Below are positions 1 to 6,249 of a stretch of DNA of 26,636 nucleotides, piece after piece (positions within the stretch are counted from its first letter, which is position 1; each line of letters opens with the position of its first letter). The position numbers and the translations under genes were made by a program. This DNA comes from a virus: the IMG/VR virus record IMGVR_UViG_3300007960_003894, positions 1-26,636 of that record; one strand, written 5' to 3'. The notes below the pieces were generated by a model. It searched no databases. It was not told the DNA's origin and worked only from the letters and a program-made list of their open reading frames with translations.

Positions 1-818
1 GGCAAGAGCAAGGTGCTGGTACTTGGAACTATGTTTCAACAGACCAAACACTTACAGGTGGACAAACTTATTATATTGATATGTGGTGGTATGAAAACGG
101 TGGTGGCGCAGCAGTTAAGTTATATTGGGATCAATCAGGATCAGTTGCATTGGTGCCTAGCTCGGCATATTCATTGACCGATCCTAGTGCATCTTCACCA
201 ACACCATCATATTCTTCTGGTCCAACTTCTGCACAACAAACAAGAATAAACACTGCTATTTCTAATGCTATTACAAGTGGTGAGGGGTCAAAGGTAGACG
301 TAGATGTTACAGGAAATGACAATACTATTTACATTGATCAGGCAGGTGAACCGAGTTATTTACTATTAGATGTAATAGGTAATACAAACATAGTCGACAT
401 TGATCAGGACGCAACTGGCACTACTGGTTATGGTCATTATTCAGAGGTGCTTATAGATGGTGACAGAAACGATTTAGATTTACTTCAATCAGGTGCTGGC
501 AACAAAGCTGCATTTGTAGATATCGATGGTAATGATAATGTGTTAGACATCATACAAAAAGAAGGTGGCAGTCACTATCTACAACTTGATTTAATAGGTG
601 ATGATCACAATGCAAACGTATTACAAGAGGGATCTGGCAATCATGCAGCAACAGTAGAACTGACAAACAGTGGCGGTGGTTGGGACTTTGATTTAATACA
701 AAGTGGTAATACCAATAAAACATATAGTCTACCGCATAGCATGAGTGATGGAACCACTACTAGTGGAACTTGCTACAACGTGTCAGGGTGCACTTTAAGC
801 GTTACGCAAGGCGACTAA
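1..818 (+). CDS. Structural/adhesin-like protein, C-terminal part (PA14-like end plus curlin-like repeats), 5' partial
   Basis: The reading frame is open from base 3 to the TAA at 816-818, so the gene starts outside the window. An internal ATG at 81 is not the true start: the upstream codons continue the same fold. The first ~60 visible residues, including GGQTYYIDMWWYENGGGAA and LYWDQSGSVALVPSS, resemble the end of a PA14 carbohydrate-binding beta-barrel. A Ser/Pro/Thr linker follows, then about six 22-24-residue repeats with a G-N-D-N...I/L-x-x-Q-x-G core, resembling curlin (CsgA) repeats. The C-terminus has two close cysteines and ends LSVTQGD. PA14 domains in phage structural proteins usually bind glycans, so a role in host adsorption is inferred. 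No enzymatic motif is visible. The N-terminal part is needed to tell a tail fibre from another virion protein. Confidence 0.75.
   Translation, partial: QEQGAGTWNYVSTDQTLTGGQTYYIDMWWYENGGGAAVKLYWDQSGSVALVPSSAYSLTDPSASSPTPSYSSGPTSAQQTRINTAISNAITSGEGSKVDVDVTGNDNTIYIDQAGEPSYLLLDVIGNTNIVDIDQDATGTTGYGHYSEVLIDGDRNDLDLLQSGAGNKAAFVDIDGNDNVLDIIQKEGGSHYLQLDLIGDDHNANVLQEGSGNHAATVELTNSGGGWDFDLIQSGNTNKTYSLPHSMSDGTTTSGTCYNVSGCTLSVTQGD
285..716 (+). repeat. Curlin-like protein repeats (about six copies)
   Basis: Within the first gene, six imperfect 22-24-residue units can be aligned on a core of hydrophobic strand, turn with G-N-D-N or G-D-x-N, second strand ending I/L-x-x-Q, then G-x-G/N. Examples are DVTGNDNTIYIDQAG, DIDGNDNVLDIIQKEGG and DLIGDDHNANVLQEGSG. 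The strand-turn-strand pattern with conserved Asn and Gln resembles curlin repeats and predicts a small beta-solenoid. The repeats are diverged in DNA and are a protein-level feature only. Confidence 0.6.
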
Positions 819-821
819 ATA
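815..821 (+). promoter_or_regulatory. Possible late promoter box CTAAATA
   Basis: CTAAATA overlaps the stop codon of the first gene and lies 36 nt before the ATG at 858. Variants of the T4 late box (TATAAATA), including CTAAATA, are used by marine T4-like phages. The position is right for the 858-4903 operon. It is a single 7-mer in AT-rich DNA, so the call is tentative. Confidence 0.35.
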
Positions 822-857
822 TAGTTGCGAAAGCGTTTTTATTATAAGGATATTATT

Positions 858-1301
858 ATGTTTAAAATGTTATGTGTAGCACTCGCAGCATTATTAAGTT
901 TTCCTGTTTACTCTCACGAAATGTTACTTGACCCAGCACTACAAGTACGAGAAGGACTTGACGAACTAAAGTTTGATCATTCTGATATCAAACAAATCCG
1001 TGGAACAGATCTAAAAGAAGCATATTGGGATATCTACGGACACTACCCCTCAAAAGTAAAGTTGTACAAACGAAGAATGAAGTTTAACGTTGACTGCAAT
1101 CCTCTTTCAAAAGAAGACGATTTTTTAGAAGATGGACCACAACCACCAAAGGTTGCGCTCGCTACTATTGCATTAGGAACTATCGATAACTTTATGATAA
1201 AGATTATTCAAATACCACCTGGAGCAGAAGAGTGGATTGCTTGGGATGATGTATCGTTTATAACTCAAGAACATATAAAGAAAATATGCATTAGAGGTTG
1301 A
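858..1301 (+). CDS. Predicted secreted protein, 147 aa
   Basis: I do not recognise this family. The ATG at 858 is preferred over an in-frame TTG at 825: it has AAGGA at 846-850 at good spacing, and it places a clean signal peptide at the N-terminus (MFKMLCVALAALLSFPVYS, likely cut before HE). The mature protein of about 128 residues has two cysteines (in NVDCNP and near the end in KKICIRG) that could form a disulfide in the periplasm. It is the first gene of the accessory operon leading to kdsA and the cyclase, and the next ATG follows its stop by one base. Function unknown; a periplasmic or envelope role is inferred from the signal peptide. Confidence 0.75.
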   Translation: MFKMLCVALAALLSFPVYSHEMLLDPALQVREGLDELKFDHSDIKQIRGTDLKEAYWDIYGHYPSKVKLYKRRMKFNVDCNPLSKEDDFLEDGPQPPKVALATIALGTIDNFMIKIIQIPPGAEEWIAWDDVSFITQEHIKKICIRG

Positions 1302-1302
1302 A

Positions 1303-1455
1303 ATGAAGTACAAGTTGGTCTCATACAAAAATTATGGTTTTAACACAACTGTATACTTTTATAGAGATGTATCGACAAACGTTATGGTGTCGCCATTCTT
1401 TGAATCTAAAGAAGAAGCAGAGGAATGGTTAAAAAAAGAAAAGGAAACGGAATGA
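1303..1455 (+). CDS. Small hypothetical protein, 50 aa
   Basis: A short gene begins one base after the preceding stop (MKYKLVSYKNYGFNTTVYFY...) and ends EEWLKKEKETE. GAGG lies in the end of the previous gene (1293-1296), at a plausible spacing. Its TGA at 1453-1455 overlaps the next ATG (ATGA), which is typical of translational coupling in this operon. The sequence is an aromatic, beta-prone N-terminal half (Y/F/V-rich) followed by a charged helix with SPFFESKEEAEEW, a common arrangement in small phage proteins. No signal peptide or membrane segment; predicted cytoplasmic. Function unknown. Confidence 0.65.
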   Translation: MKYKLVSYKNYGFNTTVYFYRDVSTNVMVSPFFESKEEAEEWLKKEKETE

Positions 1456-1760
1456 AATACTTAGGATTATTATTGCTGTTCTTTGCATTTACAGCACAAG
1501 CAGATGATTCACCTTATTGTTTGACCAAAGCTCATTTAGCAAGAGACATGGCATCACAAATTCTTCAAGGATTAGATCCAAGCAAAATTAACTTTGCATT
1601 TCCTAATGTAAGAAGTCCAGAGGAAGCAAAGAAAGCACAAGAGTTTGCCGATAAACTTATGGCAGAAGTGCTAGAAATGATAAAAACTGAAGATGATACT
1701 AGAGTGATATATGAAACCGTGAAAGCAAAATGTAATGAATCAATTAGCGACGCTATCTAA
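1452..1760 (+). CDS. Predicted secreted protein, 102 aa
   Basis: Start chosen at the ATG in the ATGA overlap with the previous gene, with AAGGAAACGG just upstream. It gives a canonical signal peptide (MKYLGLLLLFFAFTAQA, cut before DD). A longer in-frame start at 1425 would put a basic extension before the signal. The mature part (~85 aa) is mostly helical, with one cysteine near each end (SPYCL and KAKCNES), which could tie the termini by a disulfide. Family not recognised. The 3' end overlaps kdsA by 26 nt in another frame. A periplasmic location is inferred. Confidence 0.75.
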   Translation: MKYLGLLLLFFAFTAQADDSPYCLTKAHLARDMASQILQGLDPSKINFAFPNVRSPEEAKKAQEFADKLMAEVLEMIKTEDDTRVIYETVKAKCNESISDAI

Positions 1761-2538
1761 CGATAAAGAAATACAATTCATACTTGGTCCATGTCAAATA
1801 GAAAGCTATAATCATACTTTGTTTTTGGCATCGGAAATTAAAAAGATATGTAATAAATTAAATGCGAAGTTTATCTTCAAATCGAGTTTTGATAAAGCAA
1901 ACAGAACTAGTATTAATGGTAAACGTGGTCTTGGAATGGAAGAGGGATTAACTGCTTTATATGCATGTAGGCATGCGTATGGTGTTCCTGTTCTAACTGA
2001 TATACACGAACCATGGCAAGCAGAAAGAGTAGCAGAAGTTGTAGATGTAATACAAATCCCTGCTCTCTTGTCACGACAAACTGATCTACTTATTGCTGCA
2101 GGTAAAACTAAAAAGATTGTAAACGTAAAGAAGGGGCAGTTTATGTCACCCTTTGATATGAAGCACGTTGTCGATAAAATCAAATCTACAGGAAATGATA
2201 ACATTTGGTTAACAGAGCGTGGAACGTTTTTTGGTTATAACAATCTAGTGAATGACATGCGTGGTTTAGTTCAGATGCGTGAAAGTAATTGTCCTATAAT
2301 CTTTGATGCAACACATAGCGTACAGTCACCAAGTGGTCAAGGTGATAGTAGTGGTGGGGATAGAACTATGGTTCCTCACTTAGCACGTGCAGCAACTGCG
2401 ATAGGAATAGCAGGGTTGTTTATGGAAGTTCATAACGATCCTGATAACGCAGCAAGTGATGGACCAAACTCAGTAAGATTAGATAATTTAGAAGATATAC
2501 TAAAATCAATAATAAAAATTGACAAGGCAGTGAAATGA
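1735..2538 (+). CDS. kdsA: KdsA, 3-deoxy-D-manno-octulosonate 8-phosphate synthase (class II, metal-type)
   Basis: KdsA condenses phosphoenolpyruvate with D-arabinose 5-phosphate to make KDO 8-phosphate, the precursor of the KDO sugar of lipopolysaccharide; it is cytoplasmic. The 267-aa protein is near full length and shows the family motifs in order: GPCQIES (17-24), KSSFDKANRTS (49-59), TDIHEPWQAE (88-97), IPALLSRQTDLL (108-119), KKGQF (132-136), ERGTFFGYNNLV (161-172), DATHSVQ (191-197), FMEVH (229-233), SDGPNS (241-246). Residues matching the metal ligands of the Aquifex-type enzyme are present: Cys20, His194, Glu231, Asp242. The metal-independent E. coli type has Asn at the Cys position. 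The gene overlaps both neighbours, and its TGA overlaps the cyclase ATG. All visible catalytic motifs are intact, so it is probably active. The related DAHP synthase is less likely given KANRTS and the overall match. Confidence 0.92.
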   Translation: MNQLATLSNDKEIQFILGPCQIESYNHTLFLASEIKKICNKLNAKFIFKSSFDKANRTSINGKRGLGMEEGLTALYACRHAYGVPVLTDIHEPWQAERVAEVVDVIQIPALLSRQTDLLIAAGKTKKIVNVKKGQFMSPFDMKHVVDKIKSTGNDNIWLTERGTFFGYNNLVNDMRGLVQMRESNCPIIFDATHSVQSPSGQGDSSGGDRTMVPHLARAATAIGIAGLFMEVHNDPDNAASDGPNSVRLDNLEDILKSIIKIDKAVK

Positions 2539-4604
2539 AAAAACTATTATCACCATATTGGGCACTGATAACTCTTGCGTTGCTCACGTTTGTGTTTTTA
2601 CAAAAACCAAACTTCACGGAAAGTATAAAATTAAATTATTTCGATTCGTTGATTACTTCTCGTGATGCAGTAGAAAATAATATCTACACAGCAAACATTG
2701 ACGAACAAGCACTAGAGAAATACGGGCAGTATCCGTTTCCGCGAGACGTGTATGCTTCTATCATTGAAGATTTGTATAACAGTGGTGCTGGTTTAGTTAT
2801 ATGGAATATTATGATGCCTGAGGCAGATCGCTTCGGTGGTGATGAACAACTGTCTGCAACGATGACGGAATATCCTGTTATCTTAGCAAGCAGACCGAGT
2901 GATAAAACAAAGAACGAACCAGTAAATCCAGGTGCAGTAATCATTAATGACAACTATCTTGATACATTATTACCTTATGCTGGAATCATTGCTAATATTC
3001 CTATCTTAGAAAACTCCTCAGTTGGTGCTGGTATTGTATCTACTGAACCAGAAATAGACGGTGTGAATCGTAGACTACCTACAGTTGCCGTAGTTGACGG
3101 TGTATTGTATCCCAGTTTAGCATTAGAAACTTTGCGTATAATCGCAGGCGATCCTAGTTTTCAAATTAAACTATCTCCACTTGGTATCGATAAGATGCGT
3201 GTTCCTCAGTTTGGACCAATCACTACAGATGCTGAAGGTAGAGTTTGGATAGATTGGGCACAACGCAGTAAGTCATTCTCCGTATCAGATATGCCTGAGG
3301 ATATCGGTGGCGCAGTGGTTATTGTCGATGTGACTGCTGCAGGTATCGCTAATCCAGTTCCTACACCTATGGGTGCGATGTTCCCTGCTGAGATACAAGC
3401 ATCTATGTTAGGAACTATGTTCAATCAGACTAACATCGAACGACCCTATTGGGCAGAGAATATAGAGATCCTAGGACTCTTTTTAGCGTCACTGACGCTT
3501 ATTATCGTTTCACGATGGATATGGGTAGGGTTAGGACTAACTGTGGTTCTGGCTGCTTCTGTAGTCCCTCTGAGCATGTATTATTTCAATAAAAACCTCT
3601 TTTTACTGGATGCTACCGCTCCAACCATCACTATAATACTTGTTGCACTGCACACCTATGGTATCAAGTTCGTGCGTGAATATCTAGAGAAACAAGCAAT
3701 AAAGAAGCAATTTGCTGGATATTGCTCACCAGAGGTGGTGAAACTATTACAAGAAAATCCATCATTAGTTCAAGACGGTATCAAAAAAGACATTACTATT
3801 TGTTTCAGTGATCTACGAGGTTTCACGAATTTAGGTGAAAAGTATGGTGATGATGTAAAGGGTTTGACTGAAGTGATGAATGGTTATATGGATGCGATTA
3901 CGCAACCAGTGCTTGATGCAAATGGTATGGTGATTAAATATATTGGTGATGCATCAATGCATATACATAATGCACCGATGGATGATCCTAATCATGCATA
4001 TAATGCAGTTCAAACAGGACTAAATATGCTTTCTGCGGTTGATAAATACAATGAGTTTTTGGCAACCAAAGGAATACCTGAAGTCGGCATGGGTGCTGGC
4101 ATAAATTCAGGATTCGGATTTATTGGTGAGATGGGTTCAACTTCTCGCCATGCTTATGATGTGTTAGGTGATGCTGTAAGTACCACTGCAAGACTTGAGA
4201 GTCAATGTAAAAATTATGGCGTGTTATTAATTGTTGGTCCAGAAACATATGCAAGGACTAAAGATGATTTCTTTTATTTGAAACTTGATGATTTAGCAGT
4301 AAAGGGTAAGTCGTATGGTCTAGATATCTATACGGTGTTGCGAGGGAAGAAAGGTGATACATTTTCTTGGGGCAATCACTATATGGTAGATTGGGCTGCT
4401 GATAAAGAACTGCACGATCAAATGCATAATCTTTATCGATTGAAAGATTTCCAAATAGCCATTAGTGTATGTAATAAATTAAAAGGTTCATTTGATGGAC
4501 AAATGGATTCTTATTATGATATGTGGATTGAACGATGTGAGTTTATGAAGACGCAAAAACTTCCAAAAGATTGGAATGGCGTATTTGTAGCCACAACGAA
4601 ATGA
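2535..4604 (+). CDS. CHASE2-domain class III adenylate/guanylate cyclase, membrane-bound
   Basis: A 689-aa receptor-type cyclase. Order: N-terminal TM helix (~7-22); extracytoplasmic CHASE2 sensor (~27-300, with PFPRDVYASIIEDL and VSTEPEIDGVNRRLP); three TM helices (~311-328, 330-349, 356-376); short linker; class III cyclase domain (~415-605); ~85-aa C-terminal tail. Metal aspartates are Asp426 (CFSDLRGFT) and Asp472 (KYIGDA). The substrate-selecting pair Lys468 and Asp542 (AYDVLGD) is the adenine-type pair, so ATP to cAMP is favoured. Arg553 is kept, but the usual Asn seven residues after Asp542 is Ser549. Length and topology fit complete bacterial CHASE2 cyclases. It overlaps kdsA by 4 nt and the next gene by 4 nt. 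Expected in the inner membrane. Whether it is active, and its ligand, cannot be read from sequence. Confidence 0.93.
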   Translation: MKKLLSPYWALITLALLTFVFLQKPNFTESIKLNYFDSLITSRDAVENNIYTANIDEQALEKYGQYPFPRDVYASIIEDLYNSGAGLVIWNIMMPEADRFGGDEQLSATMTEYPVILASRPSDKTKNEPVNPGAVIINDNYLDTLLPYAGIIANIPILENSSVGAGIVSTEPEIDGVNRRLPTVAVVDGVLYPSLALETLRIIAGDPSFQIKLSPLGIDKMRVPQFGPITTDAEGRVWIDWAQRSKSFSVSDMPEDIGGAVVIVDVTAAGIANPVPTPMGAMFPAEIQASMLGTMFNQTNIERPYWAENIEILGLFLASLTLIIVSRWIWVGLGLTVVLAASVVPLSMYYFNKNLFLLDATAPTITIILVALHTYGIKFVREYLEKQAIKKQFAGYCSPEVVKLLQENPSLVQDGIKKDITICFSDLRGFTNLGEKYGDDVKGLTEVMNGYMDAITQPVLDANGMVIKYIGDASMHIHNAPMDDPNHAYNAVQTGLNMLSAVDKYNEFLATKGIPEVGMGAGINSGFGFIGEMGSTSRHAYDVLGDAVSTTARLESQCKNYGVLLIVGPETYARTKDDFFYLKLDDLAVKGKSYGLDIYTVLRGKKGDTFSWGNHYMVDWAADKELHDQMHNLYRLKDFQIAISVCNKLKGSFDGQMDSYYDMWIERCEFMKTQKLPKDWNGVFVATTK

Positions 4605-4903
4605 CAAAACTAATTGCTATATTATTATTGTTTACAACTAATGTCTATGCTGATAGGATAACAGAAATGTTTCCCATGGAAGAATGTCAGTATAGAGCAA
4701 GACTTGCAGCAGGCGCAAGTTGGTTGCGAATACAAAAAAAGGCAGATAGTTGCGAAACATTAAAAATATTTTGGCACGGAGATGAAACGGAATACGAATT
4801 ATCTTATGTTAAAGAATGGATGTGTAAAGGATTTGAATTAAATCTAGATCCTATAAAAACAGGCGATTTGATTTATATAAATTGCATGAAGTTAGTAAAA
4901 TAA
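4601..4903 (+). CDS. Predicted secreted protein with four cysteines, 100 aa
   Basis: The ATG lies in an ATGA overlap with the cyclase stop, and gives a signal peptide MTKLIAILLLFTTNVYA before DRITEM. An in-frame ATG 30 nt upstream would bury the signal behind a polar extension, so it was not chosen. The mature protein (~83 aa) has four cysteines (EECQY, DSCET, WMCKG, INCMK), suggesting two disulfides in the periplasm. The C-terminal part (Y-V-K-E-W-M-C-K-G-F, then DLIYINCMKLVK) has the look of small Rap1a/Tai-type immunity proteins, but this is only a resemblance. It is the last gene of the operon. Function unknown; it could act with the periplasmic CHASE2 domain of the adjacent cyclase, which is a guess from position. 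Confidence 0.75.
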   Translation: MTKLIAILLLFTTNVYADRITEMFPMEECQYRARLAAGASWLRIQKKADSCETLKIFWHGDETEYELSYVKEWMCKGFELNLDPIKTGDLIYINCMKLVK

Positions 4904-4912
4904 GAGATAAGC

Positions 4913-4952
4913 TTTGGTATTTGTGCTTGTACCAAAAACAAATATCATTTTT
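4913..4952 (+). terminator. Terminator-like element with two competing hairpins
   Basis: Two mutually exclusive stems can form. TTTGGTA (4913-4919) pairs with TACCAAA (4930-4936). GGTATTTGT (4916-4924) pairs with ACAAATATC (4938-4946) with one G-U pair, followed by ATTTTT (4947-4952). The second resembles a weak rho-independent terminator ending the 858-4903 operon, just before the strong ribosome site of the 28-aa gene. The stem is AT-rich, so efficiency may be partial. Confidence 0.45.
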
Positions 4953-4973
4953 CAATAACAAAAGGAGACTAAC

Positions 4974-5060
4974 ATGTCTTTAGATTGGAACTTAGCAGTG
5001 CATGTTGCTGTCGTTACTGTAGTTGTTAACTTAGTAGGTAATGCAACAGGTTGGTGGTAA
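4974..5060 (+). CDS. Hydrophobic small protein, 28 aa
   Basis: A 28-codon frame encodes MSLDWNLAVHVAVVTVVVNL and then VGNATGWW. It is preceded by a near-perfect ribosome binding site AAAGGAG (4961-4967) with a seven-base spacer. It sits alone between a terminator-like structure and a clear hairpin terminator. The middle (residues ~7-21) is a run of A/V/L/T long enough for one short membrane helix. No homologue recognised. The strong ribosome site and the isolated position between terminators support real expression; small size keeps confidence moderate. Possible roles such as a membrane-active or regulatory peptide are guesses. Confidence 0.6.
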   Translation: MSLDWNLAVHVAVVTVVVNLVGNATGWW

Positions 5061-5096
5061 GCCACAAACCACGTTAAATATATGAATTGAGGTTTT

Positions 5097-5130
5097 TGGT
5101 GGGTTCCTTAAAAACCCACCATCTTTATTA
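5097..5130 (+). terminator. Hairpin terminator after the 28-aa gene
   Basis: TGGTGGGTT (5097-5105) pairs perfectly with AACCCACCA (5113-5121) around a 7-nt loop, followed by TCTTTATTA. The stem is GC-rich against an AT-rich background, and it stands 37 nt after the stop of the 28-aa gene. The T-tract is broken, so strength is uncertain. No T-tract is present for the minus strand. Confidence 0.65.
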
Positions 5131-5167
5131 TGATAATAATAAAAAATATATAATAGGAGACGGAATA

Positions 5168-5758
5168 ATGGATTTTGTAATAGAACAACTGACCACTTGG
5201 TGGCAGTTTACTGTTGTAGGTATCTTGATTATAATTGGTTGGGTAGTCAATATGTTTGGCGTCGACCAAAAAGATCGAACACTCATTGGATTTTCATACA
5301 AGGATATGCCTTCAATGAAACCCATCAAAATAGAAACCGCAGGAAAAGGTTTTTGGGGTGCTATAAAGATGTGGTTGTTAGGCACAAGAAAGTGGGAAAT
5401 AGATAAAGACTTCCACTATACAATCAATGGCGAAAACTACATCATACCAAAAGGATTCGAGTTTGATGGTGCTAGTGTTCCTAAGTTTCTAGCATCGTGG
5501 TTATCTCCTACTGGCGTTCTACTGATGGGTGGTTTGATACACGACTACGCATACAAGTACGAGACACTTCTCAAGAAAAACAAAAAAGACACCATGGGTA
5601 AACTTACTCAAAAGGGTGCAGATATCATATTCCGTGATATCAATATCGAACAAAATGGATTTCACCTACTAAACTATCTCGCATATTGGGCATTGCGTCT
5701 TGGTGGTTTCATGGCATGGAACGGACACCGCAAACGTAATAGTCAAATAGGACATTAA
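5168..5758 (+). CDS. DUF1353 family protein, membrane-anchored
   Basis: The ATG at 5168 follows AGGAGA (5155-5160) and gives a 196-aa protein; an in-frame ATG-less extension upstream runs through the terminator and is not used. Residues ~13-31 (WWQFTVVGILIIIGWVVNMF) form one TM helix. A central region with RKWEIDKDFHYTI, the core IPKGFEFDGASVPKFLA (~98-114) and GGLIHDYAYKYE (~128-139) matches the DUF1353 pattern of 'PaGF.tD.ASVP' and 'HDylY' found in many phages. A second hydrophobic stretch near the end (NYLAYWALRLGGFMAW) may also touch the membrane. The family has no firmly known activity. Two bases separate it from the nuclease gene, so the two are probably co-transcribed. Confidence 0.75.
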   Translation: MDFVIEQLTTWWQFTVVGILIIIGWVVNMFGVDQKDRTLIGFSYKDMPSMKPIKIETAGKGFWGAIKMWLLGTRKWEIDKDFHYTINGENYIIPKGFEFDGASVPKFLASWLSPTGVLLMGGLIHDYAYKYETLLKKNKKDTMGKLTQKGADIIFRDINIEQNGFHLLNYLAYWALRLGGFMAWNGHRKRNSQIGH

Positions 5759-5760
5759 AC

Positions 5761-6201
5761 ATGTACGAATATAAATGTAAAATAAATCGAGTGGTTGATG
5801 GTGATACGGTTGACGTAGATATTGATCTAGGATTTGGTATTGTATTAGCTAATGAACGTGTAAGAGTTATGGGTATTGATACACCTGAGTCACGCACTCG
5901 TGATAAAGTAGAAAAGAAGTTTGGTCTTGCTGCAAAAGAAAAACTTAAAAGTCTATTAGGCAAAACCTCTATATTGAAAACTCAAATCAATAAGAATGGT
6001 GAAGATATGAAAGGCAAGTTCGGTAGAATACTTGGCGACTTTGCTGTTGAATATAAAGGACAAGAAGGATGTCTTGTTACTGATATTATGATTGATGAAG
6101 GGTTTTGTGTTCCTTACTTCGGTGGTTCAAAAGAAGAGTTAGAGGAAATGCATATGAAAAACAGAAAGAGACTTATCAAAGACGGTATTGTCACTCTATA
6201 A
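5761..6201 (+). CDS. Thermonuclease-like (staphylococcal nuclease, SNase) protein
   Basis: A 146-aa single-domain Ca2+-dependent nuclease of the SNase OB-fold family, which cleaves DNA and RNA phosphodiester bonds. The active-site set is visible: VVDGDTVDVDID (Asp13, Asp15), RVRVMGIDTPES (Arg35, Asp40, Glu43, matching the staphylococcal numbering of Arg35/Asp40/Glu43) and KGKFGRILGDF (Arg89, equivalent to Arg87). No signal peptide, so it acts in the cytoplasm, perhaps degrading host DNA or recycling nucleotides. Such nucleases occur in marine T4-like phages. It follows the DUF1353 gene by 2 nt and converges on gp32; the stop lies at the edge of the shared hairpin. Confidence 0.9.
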   Translation: MYEYKCKINRVVDGDTVDVDIDLGFGIVLANERVRVMGIDTPESRTRDKVEKKFGLAAKEKLKSLLGKTSILKTQINKNGEDMKGKFGRILGDFAVEYKGQEGCLVTDIMIDEGFCVPYFGGSKEELEEMHMKNRKRLIKDGIVTL

Positions 6202-6224
6202 AAAAAGGAGACCCGAAGGTCTCC
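6200..6224 (-). terminator. Rho-independent terminator of gp32
   Basis: On the minus strand GGAGACC, loop TTCG, GGTCTCC is followed by seven Ts. This is a 7-bp perfect stem with a stabilising UUCG loop and a T-tract, 25 nt after the gp32 stop. On the plus strand the stem lacks a T-tract, so it mainly serves gp32. Confidence 0.9.
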
Positions 6225-6249
6225 TCAAAGGGTAGAACAGAAGAGGGCA

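Noticed and set aside
285-716. DNA-level tandem repeat or CRISPR array in the first gene
   Set aside because: The units are similar only in protein, with different codons and variable length; there are no constant repeats with unique spacers.
1812-2204. A 130-aa open frame on the minus strand inside kdsA
   Set aside because: It is antisense to a well-conserved enzyme, has no ribosome site, and its sequence resembles no family; it is a shadow of the kdsA codons.
5149-5154. TATAAT upstream of the DUF1353 gene
   Set aside because: It abuts the ribosome site, so transcription from it would start at or after that site; no matching -35 box was seen.
5087-5167. Upstream extension of the DUF1353 gene (27 extra codons)
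   Set aside because: It would be translated from the terminator hairpin, lacks a ribosome site, and the ATG at 5168 has AGGAGA and a membrane segment directly after it.
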